NCBI GenBank assembly: GCA_022575985.1
Contig: JAKSXM010000007.1
Span: 23,004,501 to 23,068,500, forward strand
Reading direction: 5' to 3'
DNA length: 64,000 nt
Source of the DNA: Anagrus nilaparvatae
Lineage: Eukaryota; Arthropoda; Insecta; Hymenoptera; Mymaridae
Part shown: positions 11,401-23,197 of the stretch, piece by piece
How the letters are laid out: each line of letters opens with the position of its first letter
How positions within the stretch are numbered: the stretch's first letter is position 1
Notes under the pieces: generated by a model
Databases searched by the model: none
What the model was told of the DNA's origin: nothing
The model's input: only the letters and a program-made list of their open reading frames with translations
Position numbers and translations under genes: made by a program

Positions 11401-14247
11401 GGTTATGCAGACGTATGGCGGGAGTAACCTGGGGTCTAAGACCGAAATTGGTAAAATGGATTTACGACGCAGTTATGATCCCTAGGCTCACATATGGATC
11501 GGTAGTATGGTGGCACAGATCTAACCTCATCACTGAGGGGAACCATCACAGATAGGGGAATATAAACGATATTCGGAACTGCAGATTCTGCTATGAATCG
11601 ACATAAAACACTGAACATCTGATATGGGTTGCCCAGCGCTGGAGGAACGACGTTTACCTCGAATTTTCACTAACAAACACGGAAGATGTTAGACCATTGA
11701 AACCTCGAGGTCTAGTGAACTTCATAAGGTCACTCGGCCTTGAGGATTTCATGGGAAGGCGGAGACCATCTGAGGGAGAAGCATAAGGTGAGTCTGCAAC
11801 AGGTATACCCGAATTGTGGTAAGATATCGGTAACATATTTCTACGGGCTATGCCTCAAGGTCTATGCTCGATGTTCGATGCCCTTAATTGGGGAACCTGG
11901 AGCTGGTTCATTGCCGGAAGAATCTCATGGGGGTCTGCATCTTTGTAACACTAACACATAAGGTAACAATTAAGCAGTTATTCGACTCTCGAAGGAAGGG
12001 TGATTCTGGGACCATGCTCGCATGGAACCAGTCTGGACTTCCTAAGAGAGGCAAGATCTCTGCAGGTTGTCACTTTTGGGACACTAAACGCGAGCACCAT
12101 CTAAGGGAATAAACAAAACACAATATCGGGACATCCAGAGCTCTTACTTAAAGGGACCAGGATGGACCAACGAGGACTCTAACAGGTGGAGCGCTAGGGG
12201 CTTTTAAATTAAGTCGGGTGCTCCAGAAAATACATTTAAACATCTGGACATCTCGCATTTCCAAAAAATAAATATTTTGAAGAAGAAAAACATTAAAATT
12301 TAATATAACTGCCATGATAACATCATATCATCAGTAGAATTATATACATAATTACCTCAATGATATGCTTATAATTGACACGATTACAGAATATTATTGT
12401 CCTGATGATATAATATCATCAGGGTGATTTTATATTTAATCGTACAAACATAATTATATAAAATCATTGTCACAACTATATAATTTCCTCAGTGTACACT
12501 ATTAAAGAAGACAACAACAGAGTAAAGTGTAGATTATTATTCGTTATTCAAAAATTTTTTTTTTTAAGAATATTTATATACTATTCATTAAATATATATT
12601 TTTTTGTATTAAGGTACTATCACTGATTGTACGTTTGAACGGCAAAGCGTCCCAATTTTAGAAATTGCCTTCGACTCTGAAAATAAAAGCTGCAAAACCA
12701 ATCTATAAGCGCAACCGCGAAGAAATCACTTTTAAAAGGAGTTACTTGCGTCGCGTCGTGAGCACTTGATAAACTTTTGTGAGTCGTTGGGTTTACAGCT
12801 TTTATAGATGAAGCCTTGCCTTACTCTACTCCGTTACTCTATTATCATTTTTAGTGAAGTTTCTTTAGCGTGCATTTAGTGACTTTACTTCATAAATTGT
12901 ATGCAAAATTTCATAAAAAAAAAATTTATCTTTCGTAACAGAAGTATACGATTTTGAACTTTTAATTTATTTATTGAAAAAATAGCAGCTTGAAAAAAAA
13001 TCTGTTGGAAGAAATGTTTTGGCATAATTGTTAAAAATTGTATTATTTTGTTGCTTTTGATAACCAACCTAAGAATATTTGTCAAGCCAATAATATGCTG
13101 AGCTAAAGTTGCAAAGTAACAATCAGTTACAGCTATAATGATAACTCCCACGTATACTACAAGGACTAAGTGAAAATATATTTGGTAGTAATACTTTTGC
13201 TCATCAACAAAATGTTCAGACAGAAACAGTGGATCTTTTAATCTTGATTCATTTAGTGATAAAAATATGTCCATACTAGAAATTATCAATGGATTTAATG
13301 CGTATAACGTAGCAAGTGTAAAGCTAGCGACTTTGGAAAAAAATTATACGATTATAAATTAGTTTTGTTTAATATTTAAACTATTCATTGACACTTACAA
13401 ATGTAGAAATATGTCATTATTTTTCCTACATTTGAGTCTTGTATTAAAATTTTAATTTCTTCCTCATCCTCAAAGCTTAGCCAATTAGTACATATTTCAT
13501 CTAGAATTGATTTAAGCTAGAAAAACAGAACGTTAGAAAAATTAATCGATGTAAATATCAATTACAAAAAAAAATAATGAAAAGTCGTATTCATAATCAG
13601 TCAAAAAATTGAACGAATGAAAACTAAAAATTGGGTCGGCAAATTGATCTAGTTTTATCTGAGTCATTACAATGAAGAAGTCATACACGGTTGTCAGATT
13701 CAATTCCTGAGTTGGGCTAATTTTGGGGGTAGTTTTTGCAAATTTAAGGGTGAAGCGCAATTTTCTTTACCAAATGACCCGATTTTCGTGTTCAGCGACC
13801 CAAAAAACCTATACTAGAGCAAATATCATATTCGCAACCGTAAGTGTAGGCAAACCCGTATTTTGACTGGAGTATAAACTTAATAATTATTTTTAAATTA
13901 CTACCTGCTTAGGTTTTGTAAGGAAATTTATAAAGCTAGTCCACATAATGAGCATACATGAAATTTCTGTTACTCCTTGAATAACAAGATCTGATTTACT
14001 TCGATTCTCGTACAACTTAATTAACTATAAATAAAAATTAATAATATTTTATTCTCATAGTTATATTTAAACAAATTTTTTTTTTTAATGAACATACCGA
14101 AATTATAAGTATAGTAGCCATTATGAAATTGTATAAATATCTTAGGTATCTTGAACGTTTGCTTCTTTCATAAGGCCACAATCCACAAATTAAAAATAAA
14201 AATCTTGTTTCTTTAAAATACTTGTCAAAAAAGTAAGATCGAGTCAT
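8476..14247 (-). CDS. Odorant receptor (7tm_6 family), nine exons, apparently intact
   Basis: Insect odorant receptors are membrane proteins of inverted seven-helix topology that form ligand-gated cation channels with the co-receptor Orco in sensory neuron dendrites. Exons on the minus strand, first to last: 14098-14247, 13905-14024, 13399-13516, 13069-13330, 9502-9597, 9306-9396, 9104-9237, 8603-8732 and 8476-8529. All junctions obey GT-AG, phases match throughout, and they join into 384 codons ending in TAA, the usual family length. An in-frame TAG two codons upstream fixes the start ATG. Visible landmarks are GLWPY at residues 22-26, EKYFY-like EQKYYYQIYFH at 173-183, QHIIGL at 207-212, a hydrophobic helix at about 262-279, HGQSIID at 309-315, YDANW at 325-329 and TASMETYSE at 359-367. 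The last exon encodes IMKTSAKYFKFLTD, the family C-terminus. Intron 4 (9598-13068) contains an antisense LINE. The other introns are 68-388 bp. The exon 5 donor (CCA/GTTGAG) is the least certain junction, but it gives the family spacing between the exon 5 His and the next helix. The ligand is unknown. Confidence 0.9.
9363..9474. repeat. 56-bp tandem duplication across an intron/exon boundary
   Basis: Two imperfect copies start at 9363 and 9419, each beginning GTTCTTGTTAGACTTATTA. The first copy (9363-9418) includes the first 34 bases of receptor exon 6 and its splice acceptor. The second lies in intron 5. In the intronic copy the position equivalent to the acceptor AG reads TA on the minus strand, so only the exon-proximal copy can be used. 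Confidence 0.8.
9632..12240 (+). mobile_element. Decayed non-LTR retrotransposon (LINE, I/R1/LOA-like), 5'-truncated
   Basis: Remnants of a LINE polyprotein are spread over several frames. From about 9680 to 10075 there is an apurinic-type endonuclease with ASSYLPY, an NSHHALWGS block and a final LSDH block. A frameshift near 9810 and an in-frame TGA at 10017-10019 break it. From about 10860 to 11160 there is reverse transcriptase with VTRGCPQGGPLSSKLW. The catalytic YADD motif is degraded to YLGD. From 11170 to 11540 come the thumb blocks NPDKTQCILF and VKYLGVVLDDKLNW. A CRFC...EH zinc-knuckle-like remnant follows from about 11580. The RNase H region expected between thumb and knuckle is missing. 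The element lies in intron 4 of the minus-strand odorant receptor, antisense to it. Boundaries are approximate, and it is certainly inactive. Confidence 0.9.
10688..10845. other. Non-coding insertion inside the LINE reverse transcriptase region
   Basis: LINE-like coding is lost between about 10688 and 10845 and resumes with CGAREHAINGTRLW-type sequence. The inserted DNA includes GACCCGCTAAACACGAATCC. A related sequence in the opposite orientation occurs at about 13764-13815 inside intron 2 of the receptor, so it looks like a dispersed repeat that landed after the LINE. Edges are approximate. Confidence 0.5.
12401..12423. repeat. Perfect short palindrome
   Basis: Two 11-bp arms beginning CCTGATGATAT are separated by a single base, in AT-rich DNA within intron 4 downstream of the LINE. 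A related ATCATCAG motif occurs nearby at about 12330. No function is evident. Confidence 0.6.
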
Positions 14248-14768
14248 GTTCTAAAATGCCAAAATTTAATAGCTGAGTGACAAATAGTTTATGAAACTAG
14301 TGCGTACAAATTAAAAACCTATAGCGAGCAAGGAGTTGTAGTGACCACGATACGGTTTTCAATCGTACGCTAGTGTTACATACATAATTTTTTTATTACC
14401 TGGACTTAAAAGTAATTTTCAAATTTTCGTAGCAGTGGGTAAAAATGAGTTTTAAGCACAGTGAATCAAAAAATAAATTATTCGATATATTTTTATATTT
14501 TATTGATGTAAAATTTTAATGAAATATTTGAAAAGCTAACATTCTAAATAAATTAAAATTATTTGCACCTGTTTTTCTATTGTTTCTCATCAAATTTTCT
14601 TCACACACTAAATAAAAATGCAAAACCTTAGTATTAAAAAAATTAAAGGCCACGTAGCTATGAAAAAAGTATAACGCAAAATATTATTATTGACTATTGA
14701 TATTCAATTATTCTAACTTTACCTTACATTATATTCCACGTACGTACACAGCAAATTAATACCGCACT
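14248..14768. other. Upstream region of the odorant receptor gene
   Basis: This AT-rich DNA precedes the receptor start codon on the minus strand and should hold its promoter. I see no convincing TATA/initiator pair, because TATA-like strings are too frequent here to be informative. Confidence 0.4.
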
Positions 14769-14776
14769 AAAATGAC

Positions 14777-15186
14777 GGCTGCCATTTAAAGTTCAGAACC
14801 GTCATAGTACATTTATGGCACCTTACAAGATTTCAAGGATTCGAAAAGTAATTTGAATGTTTGGAATGAAAAAATTAAAATACAAGTAATTAAGTATATT
14901 ATTAAAACTAATAAATGCCAATTCAATAATGTAAAAATATAAAAATAGTTTTTTGGGGATAATACAAAAATTATTAGAATTATCGAAATTAAAATTAACA
15001 GAATTTCGGAATATCAACTCTAATTCTCAATTCAACTATAGTAAAAAATTTTTATTTTCTAATTTTAAATTATTTTAGAAAAATTCATTATTAATTAATA
15101 TTTTTCAGAGGAAAGTCTCAAGTAGAGGAGAACTTTCTTAGGTGACATGAAAGTACATTGACGGTTATGAACTTCAAATGGCAGCC
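14777..15186. mobile_element. hAT-like MITE with a perfect 8-bp target duplication
   Basis: The termini are inverted repeats of about 60 bp starting GGCTGCCATTT and ending AAATGGCAGCC. AAAATGAC lies directly outside both ends (14769-14776 and 15187-15194). An 8-bp target duplication is typical of the hAT (and P) superfamilies. The interior is AT-rich with no transposase, so this is a non-autonomous miniature element. It lies about 0.5 kb upstream of the receptor start codon. The 60 kb element has similar outer bases. Confidence 0.85.
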
Positions 15187-15194
15187 AAAATGAC

Positions 15195-16990
15195 TCTATA
15201 TTTTTTTTTCGTGAATACAAATCTCTATAATTTTGAGCTTCTTGAAAAAGTGCCCACCTAAAGTTTGAAAAGTATTATTTTAGGTTCCTTATTGGTACAA
15301 TATTTGATATGTTAAAAATATTTCATTGCAATAAATTTAAGTCCTTTAGTTCAATGAAATATATATATTACCCTTATTTCTTTATTTGATAATGTATTCA
15401 AATTTAATATTTTGCATGGCTTTAAATTTAGTAATTGCCTTTAATTATAAAAAAATTAAAAAAATATTTATTTAAATTGAATTAACAGTTACACTAAATA
15501 TCGAATTGAAATATCTATTAAAACAATTTTTTGTTTATTTACAAATAGTTTACAAAACATTATCGTGTTTAAAAAAAGAGAAGCCAGTAGTTAGTATGGT
15601 ATATATGTCCTAATTAAAAGCAATAATATAAAACTAACGAAAAAAAAAAATAAATAAGAAAAATATAAGAAACAAAAAAAAATTGCATGGAAACTAGATC
15701 GGTTCTTTGGATTAGCATTAAAATAAAAGTATTATTGTAAGTATGTATGTATAAAAATAAAAAATAAACAAAAATTGTCGTGAGCACCAATGTAACAACA
15801 ACCATGCATGTATAATTACACCATTCTTGGAACCTAACGGCAAAACCGTTATAAATGTTCACAAACTTTTATCTTTTTCTTAACAAACCTTATTTACTTA
15901 GATTTACTTTTTGTATCATGCACATAATTTTATGTATATAGAACTACATTAATCATATTATATTATATAAATTACTGTGGATAGAAAAAAAAATTTCTAA
16001 TTTGTTTATATACTTGATGATTTTATCTAGGTATATAATTTAATGTGAGCATATCTAATTTTCAAGAAAATAAAATTTTATTTCTTGTTATATTATACCT
16101 GGGTCAATAATTCTGAGGCGTATATGGCTAACATTTTTGTTTCTATTTTATGCCAACCACATATTTTAGAGGAAAATTTTTCTTCCTATTAGAGGCCCAT
16201 GAAAAATTTCCTTTATAATCCAATCTGGGGCAAAAATTTTATTTGAACTGTGTATGCGTGAAAAATTAATAATTATATTTGAATCTTCGAGCCTTAAAAA
16301 CTTTGCAGCAGTAAGTTTAATTAAATTTTTTCTGTGGGTCTGAAATTACTTATTTGAAAATATTATATACTTTCATTACCCAAAAATATATTTTGGGTTT
16401 TTTTTTTTTTGAAGTCACTATTTAAAAAAATGACAAGGTTTAAACCATTAGCACCTGAGTGGACAGAATGCGTCAATTTGATAAAAAGATTTAGTAGTTT
16501 CAACGTTGCAGGCAGGTGTATACTTGAGGGAAGCGTTTACTATTTTTAAAATGAAAAAATTTTAATTTGAACGTCTTAGCATAAGTTACCACTATTAAAA
16601 AAAACTTCTGTAACTTTACACAAAAAAAAATAGTTAATTAATGATTTTATTTTGAAAATTTACTAAATAATTATTTTGCAAATTAACTACTTTTTTGTAA
16701 ATTTATAGTTACTTTGCCAGTGCACTATTCTAATATCAACAGGGCTATGGTAAGTTGGTATTTTGTTGTTTTAATACATGAATTTGTTACTATTTTTGAT
16801 GTTTAGTTTATAGATTCATATTGGTGCAGCAGATAATTTAAAGGTAGATTTAGTATGGGTAAAGAGGGAAATTGTTTCCTTGAGAATAAAAAAAACTTGT
16901 AACTAGTTTGTATATTAAACAAGTTAATAACACAACCATGGAACATGGAACATGCTGAGTTAACAGATTTAACTTATACTCCTTAATTTT
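15195..16990. other. AT-rich spacer, no gene recognised
   Basis: I see only homopolymer tracts and short chance frames (for example at 15614-15862 on the minus strand, a Phe/Tyr-rich translation). Confidence 0.55.
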
Positions 16991-17163
16991 CCCACGTAAA
17001 AGGATTAAGCTTAATTTTGGTTAAGCTTAATGAATTAAGCTTACTGGAGTAAGCTTACTGGATTAAGCTTACTGAAGTAAGCTTACGGACTAACCTAAAA
17101 AAGCTTAATTTTAAAAATTAAGTCTTTTTAGGTTAGTCCGTAAGCTTAATCCTTTTACGTGGG
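16991..17163. mobile_element. Small foldback element with repeated AAGCTTA motifs
   Basis: The ends are a perfect 23-bp inverted repeat, starting CCCACGTAAAAGG and ending CCTTTTACGTGGG. Inside, TTAAGCTTA/GTAAGCTTA units recur about seven times. A second inverted repeat (GGACTAACCTAAAA and its complement) surrounds the right-hand hairpin. Both flanks have TTT next to the ends, too short to prove a target duplication. I cannot assign a superfamily. Confidence 0.7.
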
Positions 17164-20100
17164 TTTACAAGTTCCTAAATCAAAATTATTTTATGTCCCT
17201 AAATCGAAAATATTCTGATCCATTTGACCCACCTCCATCCCTAAAAACGTCGATCCCTCCCTATTTATTTAAATATTTAAATTAAACATTGATATTTAAC
17301 ATTGATAACATTGATATTTAACTTAATCAAATCAAAGCTTTAAAAACCCAAAAATTCAAAATAACTTAGACTTTTTTCTAATATGAACAGCCTCGCTCTA
17401 CTCATCGTTGAAAGTATCTAGTACTTTCCCTGTGAACATGTTTTATGTTAATATTACATACTTTATTTATTTTGAAATTTTTTTTTGGCAAATTGTACCT
17501 AGATCATCCCTTCTGCTGAAATGACAAAAAATTATCTATTTTTTAAACAAGGAATAAATTATTGGTTTTGACCTTGCAGTTGTAAGGTCGAACACAATAT
17601 TTAAATATAGGGCAAAAAAGCTTTTCATTTAGGTTTAGGAAATAGTATTATTTGTCCTAGATATGTGAAATCATATAAGTTATTTGTCCATAAAAAGAAG
17701 GAATGACCCAAATCGCAGTGTACCATCCTTAGCGCCTCAGATGGTAATTTACGTACGATTTCGGCCATTTTTTACTTTTCTGGACACGAAATCATATATA
17801 CAATTTTTGTTACCAAAATGTATTTGAATTATTTATTAAAAAATGTATTAAATAAAATAATTTTATATTTCAAAACAATAGTTAATATAAAAATTTCTCA
17901 TCGATATGATATTGGACATTGGAATGAAAGTGCGAAATGAATACACCAAAAAATATCTAAGGTCACGTCACGTACATACGGCGTTATTATTCGAGAGAAG
18001 CAATCGTAGCAAAACTTTATGAGAAAATAACCTCTTTTTTTATTATTTTGCAATCTAACAGTTGCATTCCCAATCGTGCCACCTTATATATATAATTGAA
18101 GAATCTTAAATTTAATAAATTTTTTTGTCTTTCTTTCTTTTCATTTCATTCTTTAATTTCTTTAATATAATATTAAAACTTATGATTATATATTTTTTTT
18201 ATGTCCTCTGGCTTTATACATCAAAAAGTCTCATTGAATCTGACACCACGTGCCACTCACGCAATATACATAATATACAGCAGGTGCTGAAAAATAATAT
18301 ATTATAATATTAACTATGTGCGGGCTCCTCCCGTGCTGCTGCATCATAATATACAAATTTGATCTTGCAGAAAATAAAAAATAAAATAAAAATGCATATA
18401 AAGTCTTTTGTTTAGTGGCGAAGGTGCCGCTGCTTATCGCGTTATATCGATAAGCATATATAATATTTAAATACAAAGATTAAATATTTCCTTAGAGCAG
18501 CTGGTTTTTGCATGCACGTGCATTTTGATTATCAGAAACGTGTGCCAGTACTTATATAACTGTATTATTGTTCATATTCAGGGGTAGTAGTCGTATTCTA
18601 AGGGTGATATACAGCTTACGTTATTATATTCCTAATATTATCGATTTTATTAAAGTTACAGTTTAAAACATATGCTTGTTTAATACTATTTTTTTTTGTT
18701 AGAAAATCCTTTTATTATTATGTAAACAATTTGTCATCAAATAAATTACATCTGTCTGTGTGTACTTTACGTCTTTTTAGCTACAATTAAAAACAGGTTA
18801 TTATGAAAATATATCTGTGATATTTAATACTAACATGAAAGATTTAAGTTTCATAAAAAACCTTATAATATTTATATTGTAAATTGATGCTTTGTTAAAG
18901 CTTATATCTATTCAAGAGTCTCATCCTTTTTTTATAAAAGATGTATTTTTGTACTTTTAACCTTTTTTTTTCTCAGATACATGTAAGAAAAGTTTATTTT
19001 TTCTTTTCTTGAGGAAACTTTCTTGTAAATATTTGCACTCTTGACAACCAAAATTCTATAGATCTTGAATATAAATTTTAACCAAACTGAATGAGAAAAT
19101 ACTATTTTCTGCAAATAAAAAAGAAAATTTTTTAAAAAAAGAAATCAGATAAATAATTTGGAATATAACTGTTGATAAAAAATACTGTAACATTTTTAAT
19201 TGTAATTTTTTTTCATATAATTATTATTGTTTAATTATTGTAAAATTAAATAATTAGATAATTTTTAAAAATTTACTGTAAATTCTCATTATTCACAGTA
19301 TTTCAGAATCGCGTGTTTATAATGTGCAAATCCGCTTACTTAACTTGTTCAAATTAACGATTTGTTTATGTGATTTTTTTTTAATTGCAGAAGAAATTTT
19401 TTTATTATATTTTGAAGTAAACAGCGTCTTGTAAAATAGAATTATTAACTTTAAGAATGCGTAAATTTAATATAAATGAGTTAAATATGTATTTAATTTT
19501 GTTTAAAAAAACTTAAGACAGATTTGCTTAAATGTACATAAATAAATTGCATGGAACATGTTTACTGACTTATCTAAATTACAAAACATCTTAATTAGTT
19601 TTCTAGAGTATTCTTCTAAAAGTGACGCCTAAAAGTGCTAACCGAAGTCCGCAAACCAAGATTATTCCAAGCCCCATTTTATCTCCATCTTACTTGCAAC
19701 CCCAGTCCTTTTGAGGTACCCCTTTCAAAAAACATGCTCCATGTTAAAAAGTTCTGATAAATTAATTTTTTATTTTTATTTGAAATTTCTAGGAATCATT
19801 CAAAAATGTTTATAAAATTTAGTAGATAATTCAATAATTAGCCCAATAATTTTAATAAATTTTTTTAAAAATGAAACATTTTATAAAGCGAAGGAGTATT
19901 TATTAAAGATCACTGATGATAAGAAGGAATACAGGGGTTAAAATGGACAGATTAATTTCATTCTGGGTATATTATTTTGCGTACTATAACATAATGGTCA
20001 AAACTATTTCAAGTCAACAAATGCCTATTGGTTGTTTTACTAAAACGCAAACTATTTATAACTATTTTTCTCGAATTTTATTATTTTATGCTTCTTTAAT

Positions 20101-21110
20101 TACAGTCTTGCATATGAAGAGAAAAAAGCACAGATTATAATTACGTATTTTTAGATCACAAGATTACATTTAGGAATCAGCGTCAATCAAACCATACCCA
20201 AAAAAACTTTTACGACTTTTATTAATTTCAAGTAAAAACGTCTAGCATAATGTTTATGAAGTATAATTACATTAAAAAAACACTGTACAGTAATCAAATA
20301 TTTATTCAACTAAAGTTAAGTTGCAAAAAAAAAAACAGGAGACAATGAAAAGTTGCATCCGCCTTTAATAGAGTAAAGTATAAAAAAAAATGTATGTATG
20401 TATAAATATAAGTTAAGAGTAATGTTGAATTAGACGCATGGTAGAGCATTTAAAACTAGAAGAAGAGAATTGCCACACGTTTCTTCTTTTGGTGCCAGTT
20501 GAACGTTTGTGTTAATGTATACTTTTCCGGAACGCATTCATTTTCGTTTCATGAACTATATATTATAATGTATATAAAAAAAATATTCTTCTCAAATTAA
20601 GTACCTAACTTATAATACTTTTAATACTTTAGGCTAGTGTACATAAACAAGATTAAAATACACATACGCGCTTATATAAATAAACGAATTAAAATTACTT
20701 TTTATCATACTATTACAGTCTACTTTTTTTAATGGCTATGATTATTTATATCAAGATTTTATTTATTTTTCCATTATTTTGATTTTTTTAGAAAATTTAT
20801 GTGCTCAGAGATATTCTATTTACTTTTTTTTTTAAAAAAATGAGATAAAAATTTATATATTGTAAATTTTTTGAATAACTAAAACAATTTTTTAGAAATT
20901 TAATCATAATATTTTTATTTACTTGAGCGTGAAATTTTTATACTTGCAGAAATTTATTTTTATCGTATCAGCCCAAAGGGCTTTATAATTTAGAACAATT
21001 TAAAGTTTTCAAATTTAATATATTTAATAAAATTTTATAAAATTTAAGGCATGCAGGTAAAGTTAACAGAGATTATAGAATCGAAATTTACTGTTAGTAC
21101 GTTATTTTGT
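17164..21110. other. AT-rich spacer with a slightly GC-richer patch
   Basis: I find no gene. A GC-richer patch at about 18230-18560 includes a short hairpin around TTATCGCGTTATATCGATAA. A dispersed repeat lies at about 19640-19755. Open frames at 18125-18307, 18231-18476, 18932-19114 and 19916-20140 lack any motif. Confidence 0.5.
19640..19755 (+). repeat. Dispersed repeat fragment (GAGGTACCCC...CATGYTCCATG)
   Basis: This C-rich stretch contains GAGGTACCCC followed by ACATGCTCCATGTTAAAA. Very similar strings in the same order occur at about 42930-43045, where the second part is present twice. The two loci therefore share a repeat family. Its type is unknown. Confidence 0.5.
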
Positions 21111-21114
21111 TTAA

Positions 21115-23193
21115 CCCATTAACGCCCAACCGACAATTCCTGGACACTCGCATATTTTAATATGAAAAAATTGAAATTTTGGGCCAAAAATGGTACCTAG
21201 TAGGTATTTAGGGCTGCTCTTTCCGAATCTGAAGTCCGTTTTCACGTACCATCCCTCGGGGGTGCGATATTAACCCCCAAAGTGGGGTATGTTTTAAATG
21301 AATTTTTGAACTTTCTTTATAATGTTATTTAGCTAATAAAAACAGTTGATTATTATAAAAAATTATTGCTAGAACCTTTAAAAACCTCAAAAAATAAAAG
21401 AAAAATATTGTTACCTGTTTTACCCCATTGGGGGGCAAATTATGGGGGTGTGGGGGATGGACTTTTTAGGTACTTGAATAAATTGAAATTTTTACCTAAA
21501 AATGTTATCTAGTAGGTATTTTAGGCTGCTCTTTCCGAATCTGAAGTCTATTTTCATGTACCACCCCTCGGGATTACGATATCAACCCCTCAAATGGGGT
21601 AAATTGTAAATATACTGTTAAATATTTTTTAACTATTCAACACTTGGAAAAGTGGTTGTTCTTTAAAAAAAAATAATTACAAGAACTGTAAAAAATGTCA
21701 AAAAATTACGTGCATATCTTAAATACCCCATTTCAACCCCTTAGAGGGGTGGTAATAGGGTGAACTTTATAAATAAACGAAATTATGATTTTTAGGCCTA
21801 AAAATGGTGTCTAGTAGGTACTTTTGGCTGCTTTTTCCGAATCTGAAGTCCATTTTCACATAAAATCCCTCGGGGGCGCGATATCAACCCCTAAATTGGG
21901 GTAAATTATAAATATGCTCGCAAAAATATTTAAACGATTCAACACTTGAAACAATGGTTTTTCTTTAGAAAAAATAACTAGACAACAATCAGTAAAAAAT
22001 TTCAAAAAATCACGTGCGTATATAATTATTCAATACCTAGCAAGCTATTTTTTTTGCGTAATTTTAATAATTTTAAAACATTAAACGTAAATTTACAATT
22101 TACCCCATTATAGGGGTTGATATCGCACCCTCGAGGGGTTGTTGTATGTAAAAATGGACTTCAGATTTGGAAAAATCAGCCAAAAATACCTACTAGACAC
22201 CATTTTTAAACCTAAAAATTATAATCTTGTTTATTTATAAAGTTCGCCTCATTACCACCCCTCTAAGGGGTTGAAATGAGGCATTTCGATATGCACGTGA
22301 TTTTTTGAAATTTTTTACAGTTCGAAATTTTTTAAAGTGGTTACTTTTCCAAGTGTTGAATCGTTAAAAAATCTTTAAAAGTATATTTACAATTTACCCC
22401 TATTAGGGGTTGATATCGTAATCCTGAGTGGTGGTACGTGAAAATAGACTTCAGATTCGGAAAGAGCAGCCTAAAATACCTACTAGATAACATTTTTAGG
22501 TAAAAATTTCAATTTATTCAAGTACCTAAAAAGTCCATCCCCCACTCCCCCATAATGTGCCCCCCCCACGGGGTAAAACAGTTAACAATATTTTTCTTTT
22601 ATTTTCTGAGGTTTTTAAAATGTATAGCAATAATTTTTTCTAATAGTCAACTGTTTTTATTGGCTAAATAACATTATAAAGAAAGTTTAAAAATTCATTT
22701 AAAACATACCCCACTCTGGGGGTTGATATCGCACCCCCGAGGGGTGGTACGTGAAAACGGACTTCAGATTCGGAAAGAGCAGCCCTAAATACCTACTAGA
22801 TACCATTTCTAGGTAAAAATTTCAATTTATTCAAGTACCTAAAAAGTCCACCCCCCACACCCCCATAATTTGCCCCCCAATGGGGTAAAACAGGTAAAAA
22901 TATTTTTCTTTTATTGTTTGAGGTTTTTAAAGGTTCTGGCAATAATTTTTTATAATAATCAACTGTTTTTATTAGCTAAATAACATTATAAAGAAAGTTC
23001 AAAAATTCATTTAAAACATACCCCACTTTGGGGGTTAATATCGCACCCCCGAGGGATGGTACGTAAAAACGGACTTCAGATTCGGAAAGAGCAGCCCTAA
23101 ATACCTACTAGGTACCATTTTTGGCCCAAAATTTCAATTTTTTCATATAAAAATATGCGAGTGTCCAGGAATTGTCGGTTGGGCGTTAATGGG
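21115..23193. mobile_element. 2.08-kb piggyBac-like foldback element with modular arms
   Basis: The ends are CCCATTAACGCCCAACCGAC and its inverse. They are flanked by TTAA on both sides (21111-21114 and 23194-23197), so this fits a piggyBac-type insertion. Nearly the whole element is a giant inverted repeat. Each arm is built of diverged modules of about 290-315 bp carrying a CTGAAGTC...CCCTCGGGGG...GATATNAACCCC core. There are three such cores on the left (near 21230, 21545, 21845) and four inverted ones on the right (near 22159, 22449, 22762, 23074). The outermost modules of the two arms are almost identical. No coding frame is present. A transcript through it would fold into a hairpin about 1 kb long. 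Confidence 0.85.
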
Positions 23194-23197
23194 TTAA

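Noticed and set aside
12885..13069. Reading the receptor exon 4 frame straight on to a stop at 12885, giving a truncated receptor
   Set aside because: A donor at 13068 (AG/GTTGGT) followed by the acceptor at 9598 restores the family sequence. The read-through portion has no receptor similarity.
13542..13760. 72-codon minus-strand frame between receptor exons 2 and 3
   Set aside because: Exon 2 joins exon 3 in frame with the family's normal spacing, so the frame lies in an intron. Part of it resembles a dispersed repeat.
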